Part shown: positions 12,239 to 24,150 of the stretch, piece after piece
Layout of the letters: each line of letters opens with the position of its first letter
Numbering within the stretch: position 1 is the first letter of the stretch
From: Quillaja saponaria
Lineage: Eukaryota; Streptophyta; Magnoliopsida; Fabales; Quillajaceae
Assembly (NCBI GenBank): GCA_029379385.1
Contig: CM055608.1
Span: 29,138,350 to 29,202,349 of the forward strand
Direction of reading: 5' to 3'
DNA length: 64,000 bases
Notes under the pieces: model-generated
What the model saw: only the letters and a program-made list of their open reading frames with translations
Databases searched by the model: none
Told to the model about the DNA's origin: nothing
Position numbers and translations under genes: made by a program

Positions 12239-14374
12239 TCAAGGCATTTCAACTTCACCCCCATTTTTTGGAATCACAGAAGGGAATTCATCATCAACTT
12301 GATCAAAAGCAGAATTATTCTTTGAATTCTCAAACTTCTCTCCATCACCCCACAAAGCATATGCTTCTTCACCATGAATTGCATCATCACCAGCTCTCAA
12401 TTCATCTTCATTCAGCCTTAGTGGAACTATTAAACTAATCAACAAACAAATAATACTTGTTGTAATAACATTAACAACGATCACAAATAGAATACCCACG
12501 AGTTGAACACCCATTTGTTTGAACCCTGCCGTGGTCCGGCCTGTCTTGAAGCCATAAGCAAGGCCTATGTAGTGCTCCCAATTAGGTACCAAGTAGAAGA
12601 GCCGGCATAGCTTTGGTTCCGCAAAGAATCCGGTGAGAATGCCGCCTAAGCTACCAGCTACCGCGTGGGTGTGGAACACTGCAAGGGTGTCATCTACTTT
12701 TCTTAGTAGCCGGGATTGTTTATGAAGGACCATCATAGTGTACCATGGTATGCTTCCGGATAACATCCCCATCATGATTGCTGCCCAACCTTGCACCACT
12801 CCTGCTCAAGAAGACATAAAATAAATGTTCGGTTTCCTTGAATGTCTCACACTTAAATTGAAGTTAGGCATAGACAAAGGTTAGATCATGACATGATCCG
12901 AAGGTTTCAAAATTTGATTTGGCCTGAATGATTTGATTGAAAGTAGGTCAATTCACTGCTGAACAACTCAAAATTGACTTATTTTAATTTTTATTAATTT
13001 ATTTGTAAAAATTCCAACGCAATTTGACTCCATCCGAATTTGATAAATTATAATTCAAATTAAAGAGACGACTATTCGCTAAAAGAATCCAGTCAAATTA
13101 TATCAAATATCATACCAGTTGTGATGGATCAAATTATCAAGTGTATGATTCCTAAGAAACTGAAAGAGAAAATTAATTAATATATAAAGGCATGTGGTAC
13201 CAGCAGCAGGGGTGATGCAGACCAAGCCTGTAATCATGCCTTGAGTAGCACCAATCACAGAAGGTTTCCCAAAGAAGAGGATGTCAAGCATAAGCCATGT
13301 CAGCAAACTCGTAGCCGTGCAAACGTGGGTGTTAAGGACGGCTAGAGATGCATCTGTGCTGACAGTGTAGGGATCTCCACCGTTGAATCCAGTCCATCCC
13401 ATCCAAAGTAGCCCCGCCCCTGCCAGCATCAGAATGATATTGTTTGGCGGGAACCTCTCCTTATCCTTGATTGCCCTGGGCCCCACCTACAAAAATGGAG
13501 GATTACTCTTCTTTTGTTCACAAAACTATCCCATTTAACAATAATCATATCAATACTCAACACAGAAATATATAGTTCAAGTAATAAAGTATGTTCAGTA
13601 ATTAAGAATTTTTACAATATTAAGATTAGGGTTAAGATTCAAGTCAAAATATTCGTGGTGACAGACAATCACAAACTCGAAACAAAATTAATTTTTTGGA
13701 TATAAGGATACCCGTACAAAATTAAATTAAAAAAAACCATATCAATTTATATTTTTGGCACATACCCAATATGCTGCAGTATAACCAGCAACCCCAGAAG
13801 CTAAATGAATGACATAGCCCCCAGAATAATCAATAATTCCCCAGCGGAACAACCATCCTTGTGGGCACCAAATACTAAAAGCAACAATGGTGTATGAGAA
13901 TGTCACCCAAAGAGGCACAAACAGCATCCAGGCATGGAAATTCATCCTTCCAAGTAAAGCTCCAGCTATCAAAATCAGTGTAATTGCAGCAAACACAAAC
14001 TGAAAGTATACCATTGTGGCATTGGGTATATATAGTTGGAATGATCTATCCAAAAGAAAATTTTGATCCAATGCTACGTTTGGACGTCCCAAAAACGGAA
14101 CTAACGTCTTACCAAATGACATTTGGTAGCCCCACCCGACCCAACAAATCAACACGGCCGCGAAGGCATAAAGAGCCATAAAGGCTGAGTTCACTGCCCA
14201 TTTCTTTTTCACTATACTACCGTAAAGAATAACTAGACCCGGAACACTCTGGAGGCCAACTAAAGTTGCCGCCGTCAGCTGCCATGCATTGTCACCTTTG
14301 TTCAGCCACGGCGGGCTCGCATCATTTGGCTGGAGGTTTTCGGGTAGTTCCATTCGGGTCAAGTTTGTTGTCAC
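12239..14374 (-). CDS. Ammonium transporter, AMT2/AMT3 subfamily, three exons, 485 aa
   Basis: Exons are 13766-14374, 13201-13486 and 12239-12801. All junctions are GT-AG and phases agree (609+286+563 = 1458 nt including the TGA). The protein is a polytopic Amt/Mep/Rh channel for NH4+/NH3 at the plasma membrane. Subfamily signature blocks are [20 protein letters not shown] at the N terminus, [19 protein letters not shown], and the tail [18 protein letters not shown]. The pore is preserved: the Phe-gate region [12 protein letters not shown], the Asp and first pore His in [16 protein letters not shown], and the second pore His in [12 protein letters not shown]. Length matches the family and no break was found. 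The MEP/AMT2 tail lacks the regulatory Thr context of AMT1 proteins. The 32 residues before AWQLTAATL are longer than in many relatives, so the start could lie at an internal Met (residue 8). Confidence 0.95.
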
Positions 14375-14432
14375 TAAATTTTTGATGTTTAGTTAGAAAG
14401 AAGAGTACCTTTCATTATGTGAGCTTGAGATT

Positions 14433-14441
14433 GTTTATATA
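14433..14441 (-). promoter_or_regulatory. Probable TATA box of the ammonium transporter
   Basis: The coding strand reads TATATAAAC here, about 60 bp before the ATG at 14374. A start of transcription near 14405 would leave a short 5' leader. The placement is by distance and motif only. Confidence 0.6.
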
Positions 14442-14449
14442 GTGTCAAT

Positions 14450-17400
14450 ATAATTCTTGTCGCTAACGTAACAAAGAATGTGAAAATAACCGCCCAGTTG
14501 TATTACGTGAATGCCCATGCTGTATACTAGTAAGTTTTCATTATGTTGAAGAGTATAAGTGTAATTTCACGAGTAATTCACTTTGGCCAGTTGGGTGTGA
14601 CTTGTGACTGACAGTACTACTACTGGATGTTGATTGGCTAGCGGAGAATCCAATGGTTAAAAACTAAGGCACTGGAATCTCCGATGGATACTGGGCCACA
14701 TGGCTGTTTCTTGTAGATAATTTCAAAGGAAGTTTTCTATTGGTGGCAATGTTAAATGTGATTAATCCTTAATTAATCATTAATTTATATAATTTAAGTA
14801 ACTTATTTTGGTCTATCTGTGCCCAAAGCCAATAGTTTTGATTGATCTATCCGACAGAATTTTATAGCAAATAAAAATAATTCACCAGCCATGAAATTCT
14901 TTGAATTGACAATTTTAAGCAATTAATTATTAATCACAATCTTTGGGATAATATTTAGCAGAGATGAAATTTAAATTAATTAATTTATACATCATTGGAG
15001 TTTATTTTAATTTGTTTTATTGTTCTTTTCTTTTCTTTCCTCTATTATTTTTCTTTCAAAAGGAACATGACTCTTGGGTGTCATTTTCGTTTCTTTGAAA
15101 TATATGTCAAAGACAATGAATTAATATTGGGAATTCAAGTATTTAATTTTAATTTTTTTAAATAAATTAAAACTCTCAACTTTAGAATTGAGAAATAAAT
15201 AAAATAAATTAAAACTCTCGACTTTAGAATTGAGAAATAATTATAAAATACATATTTTAATTCTAAATCATTTGCATATATGACATATTGGCAACTACCT
15301 ATATAAAAACATATTATGTTATATCTTCGGCCACCAACCACCCGCAACCTCTTCATCGACAATCTTGTCTACTCGCCATAAGCCACAAATACACTATCAC
15401 TATCGACCTGTCAAAACAACGACGATCATTATCAAGACCTACCTGATATGACGATAGACACTATTGAGACCCACTGGAAACGACTACCACCGTCGTTGCG
15501 GTTCGCCGAAGACAATGATAAATACCATTGTGACATGTTGAAAACGATGACAACAACCATTGAGAATCATTAGAGATGACAACCATTACCATTAAGATGC
15601 ACCGCATACAACGACAAGTATCTTCGAGAGCCACCGGAGACAACAATCAAGTTCTTGAAGCACAATTGTTATTGTAATGATTTATGTGATCCAAAACTCA
15701 TAATTTATAGTTCTAATAAATTCTACTTCTAATAGAATTGAAGATGATTTTATAATTTTATTTTCATGCATCTAGTCGCACCCTTAAACATAAAGGTAAA
15801 GAAAAATCTAAGAAATATGGAGTGGGAAGAGTCAAAAATCATGAGATTAGAATTAGTGTGGTGGTGGGATAGTAAAGGCTTGGTTGGTGTGTCACATTAT
15901 AACTAGATAATATAAACTTGTACATTACATTAGACATTATAATTATAGGAGCGTTACTTTTTTTATTCATATTTCATAATTTATTATTGACAAGTATAAT
16001 ATAAAAAATATCAACAATATAAATTTATATTACTATGTTATACTAAATATTGTATAAAAGTAAGCATAATAATTTTACATTATCTTATCATTTTTATAAG
16101 ATGTGCTAAATAAGTGGCTGAGAAAGAAAAGGAAGATTCACTATTTATTTGTTTTGGTTCATGCCAACCAGCCACGTCATTAGTATATCAATTCAAGTTG
16201 GAATAATTTAGACAGAAGTTGACAATAGAGATTAATTAATGATTTGAACAAAATGAAATGTGTAATTTAATATAAATATATAGTTAAATTATATTTTTTA
16301 CCACTATAGTTTGATCAAAAATTCACTTTAGTCCATATACTTCAAAATATCAAAATTTATTATTTATAGTTTCAAAAAGTCAAAATATCATATTTATAGT
16401 TTCAAAAATTCACTTTAGTCTATATACGTGATGGCTTATTTATTGTTTTAGGCTTTTAGTTTGTAAGAATTACATCATTTTCTATTTTGATCCTTAAAGA
16501 ATTATATTTTCTTATCAAATTCTTCATGTTTCAATTTTGGTCTTCCTAGACTTTTTTTTTTATATAAAAAAATAAATTATTAATCAAGTAGAAAATATTA
16601 AATTTAGATAACCACATAATTAGTTAATGATAAAAAAAATACATGAAAATAAATTGATGTTCTAGGAAAAATCATCATCTTCTAAAAAACATGCAAGCTA
16701 TTGATTTAATCATTTTTACTTGTAAGAATTCAATTAGAAAATATTTAAACTTGGAGGACCAAAATAGGAAAAATTAAATCTTGAAGAACATGATTATAAT
16801 AAATATTTATTTAAGAACCAAAGACAATGTAATTTTCAAGGACTGAAATAATAAATAAACCTAAAATATTATTATGTTTTGTGTTTCTTTCACTTTTGAA
16901 CCTAACCTTTTCTTTTAAGGAGCTAACGAAAGATGAGCAAAAATAATTTTTATATGCACCTCAAACTCATGAAAAGATTATTCTATGGAGGATTGCATCT
17001 GATTTTCTTTATTAGATTTAGTATGATAATTGTAATATACATTTTTTGTTTGTTTTATAAAACGAATTTAAATTCGATCAAAAAGAATATATGTTTTTTT
17101 TTACAATCAAAAATAGATAATTCATGACATTCAAACTTAGAAAATAAAAATATACGTTCATGATCAACAGATTAACTATTTTGAGATAAATATACATTCA
17201 TCTTTTATATATTAAAAATAGATTTATTGCGAAATAAATCAACTTGCAAAAAATTACCAAATCCAAGGGTATATGCACGTAAAAGTCAGTGGGGGCAGCT
17301 GAGCCACTGATTTCTCAAAAAAACCCTAAAGTATAGTATAATTATTTATAAAATAGAAAAAACAATAAAAATACTCCACTAAAATATTTGATTATCACTC

Positions 17401-18060
17401 TTGCCCCCACTAAATTTTAGTGAAATTTGCCCATAAAAATGAGAAATACGATTAATTATTTAATTAATAATTAATGTGATCTCATCAACAAATTTGTTGC
17501 CTACAAATATACAATTTTACTTTCTTTTTGAAGTTTACGGACTTATTAGTAATATATTGAACCTCTAATTGTGAAGAAACTCAATCAATAATATATCGTA
17601 TACTTATTCATATACTTATTCATTATAATGTAATTAATATGAAATATTGGTTCTACTAAATGAATTAAGATTGATTAAAGGGCTATTATATCGTTTAAGT
17701 TCAACAAAAAATTTATGAATCCTACTAACTAAAACATTATTAAATTAACATAAATAGTTATCATCTATATCTATACTTATAATTTAAAAAAATTAAACAA
17801 AGTATATACCTACTCATTAATTGTTAATTCTTTAGATTGGAGGGTGGGGTTTCAAAGATTCTTGTAATTATAAGCACAACCACCAATCTTAACATTTTCA
17901 TTAGAAAAAGGAAAAAGTCAAATTATAAACATTACGTTTTGGTATCCCCTGTTTCATAAAAACATGTGGTTGGCGTTTGCTCTCTCTGTCTCTCGCCGAG
18001 CTGGTGAATGGTAAGCCCGTACTCGTGCTTGTTCCTCATTTTGCCTCCTTGTCTTTTAGC
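14450..18060. other. AT-rich spacer between divergent ammonium transporter and VTE3
   Basis: The two flanking genes are transcribed away from this spacer, so it holds both promoters. It contains a 42-bp-period repeat at 15160-15245, a GC-richer stretch at about 15370-15655 with short imperfect ACGACAACCATT-like units, and repeated segments near 16310-16430. No gene was recognised. Confidence 0.5.
15160..15245. repeat. Two-copy tandem repeat, 42-bp period
   Basis: The block AAATTAAAACTCTC followed by ACTTTAGAATTGAGAAATAA occurs twice, with the AACTCTC cores at 15171 and 15213. One substitution (CTCAAC versus CTCGAC) is visible. Confidence 0.9.
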
Positions 18061-18068
18061 TTTATAAG
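18061..18068 (+). promoter_or_regulatory. Possible TATA box of the VTE3 gene
   Basis: TTTATAAG lies about 120 bp before the ATG at 18189, with no better candidate closer. It would give a 5' leader of roughly 100 nt. Confidence 0.4.
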
Positions 18069-18188
18069 TCCACGAACAAACATAACTCGACGCGTTCACA
18101 CTAGCAGGCGATTTTCAGTTAGGTAGTGAACTTAATCCAAGTAAAATTCACTGCTTTTCTTTCTTGGGTTTTTCTATTTGGTTCACCC

Positions 18189-20993
18189 ATGGCTTCAGCA
18201 ACGCTCATTGGAGCTGACCGCACATTCTTTAGTGGTATATCCCCAAATGGGTTAGGTTTTCTGGGGTCAGATTTTCATGGGAAGAACTTCCCAAGATGAA
18301 CTTGGTTTTCAGTACTAGAATTTCCAAATCTAGGACTGTAGTACCAAGGTGTGGTATTTCGGCTTCAAGGCCAGCTTCACAGCCTAGGTTCATACAGCAC
18401 AAGAAAGAAGCATTTTGGTTCTATAGGTTCCTCTCAATTGTGTATGACCATGTTATTAACCCTGGGCATTGGACTGAGGACATGAGGGATGACGCACTTG
18501 AACCAGCTGATCTTAGTGATAGAAATATGATAGTTGTTGATGTTGGTGGTGGTACGGGGTTTACCACTTTGGGTATAGTCAAACACGTAGATGCAAAGAA
18601 TGTTACGATTCTTGACCAGTCACCTCATCAACTTGCAAAGGCTAAGCAGAAAGCGCCCTTGAAGGATTGCAAAATAATTGAAGGAGATGCAGAAGATCTC
18701 CCTTTTCCTACTGATTATGCAGATAGATATGTGTCTGCAGGAAGGTATACTGCTTCAACCTTTTTCAATTGATCTTGTTTGTTTATTAGCTGTTTTTCCT
18801 CACCGTGCACTGGTGATATATCATAGAAGGTGTAAAGTTCAGTTACTGGCGTCCTTTAGTTTTAGGGAAAAAATGGTGTCCTTTATTGGTCCAAGGTTTA
18901 ATTTTGGTATTTCAGTGTTACTTAATTCAATGATAAATGTTTAAGATGGTTTACACATTGCTATGTTCAAGTTGGTAGATTGATGGTTAATATGATTTTG
19001 ATTTCTCAGTATTGAGTACTGGCCAGACCCACAGCGTGGCATCAAGGAAGCATACAGGGTCTTAAAACTTGGTGGCAAAGCATGTTTAATTGGTCCTGTG
19101 TACCCAACTTTTTGGCTGTCCCGCTTCTTTGCAGATGTTTGGATGCTTTTCCCGAAGGAGGAAGAGTACATTGAATGGTTCCAAAAGGCAGGTTTTAAGG
19201 ATGTCCAGATAAAAAGGATTGGCCCGAAATGGTACCGCGGAGTTCACAGACATGGTTTGATCATGGGATGTTCTGTGACCGGTGTTAAACCTGCGTCTGG
19301 AGATTCTCCGTTGCAGGTATTTTTCATCTTTTTAATCTATTTTTTGTTGTTTTACAATCATGCTTTCTTGGGATTTATTGCCATTCTGAATTTATTTGGC
19401 ATCTGAATGTGTGTGCGCTTGTGTGATGACCTATGCCTTCCTTTAGTGACTTATTGATTATGTTTCAAAGGATTTGGTCTTTGACTTTTAACAATAGGCT
19501 TATACCCTAGTAGATGGTAAAGGTGGTGTTTTTAGAAAAGCAAGGTAGGTTTTGGCTGTTACTTGTTACCCTTTCCCCAAACATCTATGATTGTTTTACC
19601 TCAGCTAATGTGAATCCTGTCGATTTTACTGTTTGATTCAAATCCCTTTTCTTTAGTTATTTTCATTGTTCAAAGTATGTTGAACTAATTATGTTACTTC
19701 TCTGCTTTGCTGGAAACATCTACCAGTTTATCTGTGTCAACTTGCCATGATAAACACATGTCCAGGTCATACATTCACTGAATTTGTTATATTGATCGTG
19801 TTTCCTCTCCTACTTTATGTGGATATTTTGAAATGCTATATGTTAAATATTACAAATTGTTAGTCCAATTCACTGCAATCTATTAAAGGAGATGTGGATC
19901 TATCATTTCAAGGTTAAGATTTACCAACCCTAATCTTAGACTGGGATCATTCTCAAAAGTCATTGGAGTGTTTTTTGAAGTGATAAACAGCCTATTATGA
20001 ATATTGGCCATAACAATTGTAAGTTGTAACTGAGTTGTTGCAGTAGTAAAGGGGAAGAAATATTAGTTGTGATAATCATGGTAGCAAAAAGCAATTCGAA
20101 CACTAAAATAATGATGGATGTCTAATCAAGATAATTTTGTATGTTGCGGCAGGAAAAATTATGAATATAGCATTGTATTTTGTACTTCAACTATTTGTAT
20201 CACATTGGCATCTACAACTGGAAATTTCAAGTGCATGCTGTCAATGTTATACTTAAATGGTTCCATGATTTTATGTTATTTTTTGTTTTCTATGTAGGCA
20301 GACAGTTGCATCAGGTCCCTGCAAACTTAATAAAATCAATTTAATGGTTTCTCTAACTATTTAAAATCTTTATCTTGGATCTGATACGATCACCGAGAGT
20401 TGGGGGAAAGATGACCAACATTAGATTCTGGATTTTCTAAATTCTCTAAGGTTTCCACATCTAAGTATGTTTTGGCATTTCAGTTTCTATCAGTAATCTT
20501 GATGCTTACAAATAGCAAAGTCACATTCTGAAAAAATATCCGAACTTATAATCAAGATTGCCACGTTAAATTTATGCTGGACTTAAAACTGGATGCTACA
20601 TCTGAGGACTATAGTGATAAGATATAGGGTTTCTGTTTCTTTCTTTGTCTCTTGTTTTTTTTTTTTAGTTGGAGAACGAAACAATGGTGGTGGTACCCTA
20701 CATGTTTGCTCATTGTAGTTTTGCTAGTGATGTAAAACTGTAGAATTTATACTACTGCTTTTCTTTGTTCTTTTCCCTTTGTTTTCTAAGAATTTCATAT
20801 TCTCTTGAGATTTGAGAAGTTCTGCTGTTCAATGCAGCTTGGTCCAAAGGTAGAAGATGTGTCAAAGCCAGTAAATCCTTTAGTCTTCCTATACCGCTTC
20901 ATTTTGGGCGCCGTGGCTGCAACTTATTATGTATTGGTGCCTATCTACATGTGGCTCAAAGATCAAATTGTTCCCAAAGGTCAACCAATTTGA
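18189..20993 (+). CDS. VTE3: 2-methyl-6-phytyl-1,4-benzoquinone/hydroquinone methyltransferase (VTE3), chloroplast, three exons; frame break in transit peptide
   Basis: Exons end or begin at 18744, 19010-19316 and 20838-20993, all GT-AG and phase-consistent. The enzyme methylates 2-methyl-6-phytyl- and 2-methyl-6-solanesyl-benzoquinol with S-adenosylmethionine, for tocopherol and plastoquinone synthesis at the chloroplast inner envelope. The SAM-binding loop VVDVGGGTGFTTLGI, the EGDAEDLPFPTDYADRYVSA block, GPVYPTFWLSRFF and a C-terminal membrane anchor ending WLKDQIVPKGQPI are all present. From the upstream ATG at 18189 the frame encodes 36 transit-peptide-like residues ending FHGKNFPR and then meets TGA at 18297-18299. 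The frame resumes at the overlapping ATG at 18296 (MNLVFSTRIS). Restoring one A near 18294-18296 would join them into about 340 aa, the family's usual length. Starting at 18296 gives 303 aa with a shortened transit peptide. Confidence 0.94.
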
Positions 20994-21500
20994 GTTTGTG
21001 TTTGTGGGAGGGAGAGCGAAGGACTGAGAGATGATTGTTATGAGTACTACACCTTTTCATCGGGTTTAAACGGCCACTTTTCCATGATAAAAATAAAAGC
21101 TGCTTTCTTATCACAAAGAATGAAAAGGAAACCCATGTCTTGCATTGACAAGGCAAAAGATTTGGTAATATGAGCAAAAAAACTTCCACGAACATAATTT
21201 CAATTTCATCAGTCATTAGCATGTTTCCAGACATGGCGGCCACTTCAACTTATCACTTACAGCAGAAGACTAAGATCAAATCACGATTCAAAACTTTAGG
21301 ACAAAATTAACAAGTCATGTTGAAACGCTAGACATTAGTTAAAAGCCCAAAATTCTATGTAATGAATCACATCAAAAGCTTTAAAGTCACGAGGCCATGC
21401 GATAGGAAATCACATTCACCATATAGCAAGATCATCTTAGAATAACAAAATCAATCCAATTAGCACGTGGTAACTTCACTTGAACCATATTTCCGCTCCT
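20994..21500. other. Region between convergent VTE3 and the cyclophilin relic
   Basis: This short stretch should hold the 3' UTR of VTE3 and the 3' end of the minus-strand cyclophilin relic. No other feature is seen. Confidence 0.5.
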
Positions 21501-23726
21501 CTACAAGCGGATGCCACTTGACCTACCTTGAGCCAGAGTCAAGACTAGCATCACCATGGGAGACCAAACCCTTTGTACAGATGAAGATCTTGACCTAGAC
21601 CTGCTTGGAGTCTGGAGATACAGAAGTTTGTCAACCTGGAATGCGAGAAATGCTCCTACTCCTACTCCGACTTTTATCTTGATATCTATATGAATAGACA
21701 GATAAAAATCTATCAGTGGTATTAAAGTTTGCTTGGTCATAACACTCACAAGAAAGACAACTGAACAGTGTTAAATTCAAGTGTATAAGATAGAAAAGTT
21801 TAGGCATACATATGTTTAATTATAGTCAATACAATGGTCAGAATATCTCATCAGCTATATAAACACAAGCTTTTCCATAGCAATGTGATGCAGGACAACC
21901 ATTTAATATAGGAAAAATAGAATGAGAGCTATTAGTACACTACAACATGACTTCAGACTCTTTCAACTTCTATCTGATTTTCCAAGTAGCAATGACCTTT
22001 TACCCCACTTATTTCCAGGATAAGCAATCTATACAAGAACTTAAAGTTCCATTTATGCATACTCCATGTTGCTCTCCTCCCAAAATAAAAAAATAAAAAA
22101 GAAGAAGGAAAGAAACCAAAAAAAGACCCTAGAAGACTGTAAAACGCATTAAAGTGGACAATGTGAAGAATCTAACATTTGAAATGATAATAGAAAGATT
22201 TATACAATTGAAAAACAATGAAATACTGCAACAGAGAGACCCTGGCACGCTCCTGCCTCCAGGTGGGCTTTGGAATCGTCTTTGCAGAGAGCGTTCATGA
22301 TTATTTCTGTAGCTTGTATACCTTCAGACAAACTAATAAAAAGAAGTACAAAATATCTGTGTATGTCGGTTTCTTCCATGTATATTTCTATCACTATAAT
22401 GGTAGGAATTACGTGGAGACAGCTCAGGCGATGGAGTGCAGTATTTATGTGCAAAGGCATATCGATCAGTGAAGCCACGCCCTTTCCTAATACGCTTCGG
22501 AATGCCATTTGGGGAAGGGCTCCTTGACAAACTATGACTACTTTTTAACTCAGAAGGTTCACGGGGAAATTGAACAGGACTAGCCAATGGACTCCTTGAA
22601 GGAATATCCCAATTTTGCAAATTCCTTTCTGGATTTCTTTTAGGACTAGCAGCTAGACTATTCGTAGGACTGTTTCTTGACCTTCTCTTTGGACTCACAT
22701 CCCTGCTAACTAATGAAGTATTTACAACCTTGAGCAGAGTGCTAAACAATGAAATCAGACAATAGCAATGCTCAAATATTATCAATAATTAGAATCTCTA
22801 GCAAACCTATTTTCATTTGAATCATCTGAATAGGAACGTTGTTTACTGAGTTTCACCGAGTTGGCTTCTGTTAGAAACTCATCGTGTTCTGGAGACAATT
22901 CACCTTCTTCATGCAATTGCTTGTCCTCGCTTATTCTTAAGTTATGATCCTTCCCTTGTTCTGGAACAGTTTATCTTGCTAAGGAAGGGCTAGAAGATTT
23001 CTTTCTAGTACCTGTAACATAACACTTGGCCATTAGTTTCAGCTGCACAGTCGACATGAAATAAAGAGTTTTGATGAACATCACCCTACTCCCTGATGTC
23101 CCATGTGAACTATACATGCATAAACAACCTTAACAAGTAAAGCATAAAATGCAGGCAATAATTGTAGAATTAAGATGAATTGCATACCCATATTTCGTGG
23201 TAGTTTATTTTTAGCATGTTTGGAGTTGCTAATTTTACAAGAAGAGAAATGATCAGTTTTTTCATCATCAGAACTACTACCACTGCAGTGGATACTCTTG
23301 CTTTCTGTGTCACTCGAACTCTCAGAACTCCTGAAACAATGAAATAAATTTTCAACGTAAATGGAGACACAAAGCAGCTGCTTATAGAAAAAAATGAAAG
23401 AAAGCCACTCTTACGACTAATTATAAACCAAACCATTTGGACTTGCGTCTTGATCTCCCACGTCGGCCTCTCTTCCTCTCCCTTCTTCCATTTTTTCTCT
23501 TCCTCCCATGCTTGCATTTATCTCCTTTTACAGATTTTCTCTTCCCGTGCCTCCCTTCACTAGAGGAACTTGTATCGGAAAGTGACGAATCTGAATCTGA
23601 TTCAGAAACTGAAAAATGAGATCACTTTTAGTATCACAGCTGTTTGAATTAGATGAGTATCTTCTTCTCTTTCTTCTGCCCTTCAATGATTTTCTTTTCT
23701 TCTTGTTGACTGTTCATCAGAATTAT

Positions 23727-24150
23727 GTTAGAATTTCCATACGTGGGCTGCCATTAATTGTATGGTTTTGTTTTAATAATAAAACGGGCAGGTTTGGTCC
23801 ATTTGAGACACGCTGGTAAAAGCCCATATAGTTTATGTGATCATTTGTGATAGGGCTTAAACACACTTCTTATATGATTAGATGTCTTATCTGATTAGAT
23901 ATGGATTGACAGTAAGTGTAGGCCAAGTGACTTTAGGAGTCTTTAATGGAGGACTCTTAGAGTTTTATCTGATAATAAATAGCTAGGTTCCCTCTCCTTT
24001 CTCAACATGCGTATCTTGCTCCATTGAGAGCTGCCAGTAAATACAGAGAGTACGGAGAGGAAGACCTAGCTGTATAATTATTATACTGAGGCGTGCTTGG
24101 GGTTTCACATATCCGCTACTATGGCTTAATCAGGTACACAAACTTTGTTG
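23727..24150 (+). mobile_element. Possible solo LTR or LTR fragment inside the cyclophilin relic
   Basis: A stretch beginning TGTTAGAATTTCC interrupts the relic just upstream of its RS exon. It contains a promoter-like AATAAATAGC near 23982, then a CT-rich segment and repeated GAGAG/GGAGAGG units as in an LTR R-U5 region. TATGGCTTAATCAGG near 24120 only loosely resembles a primer-binding site. No target-site duplication or second LTR was confirmed, so ends and class are tentative. Confidence 0.3.
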
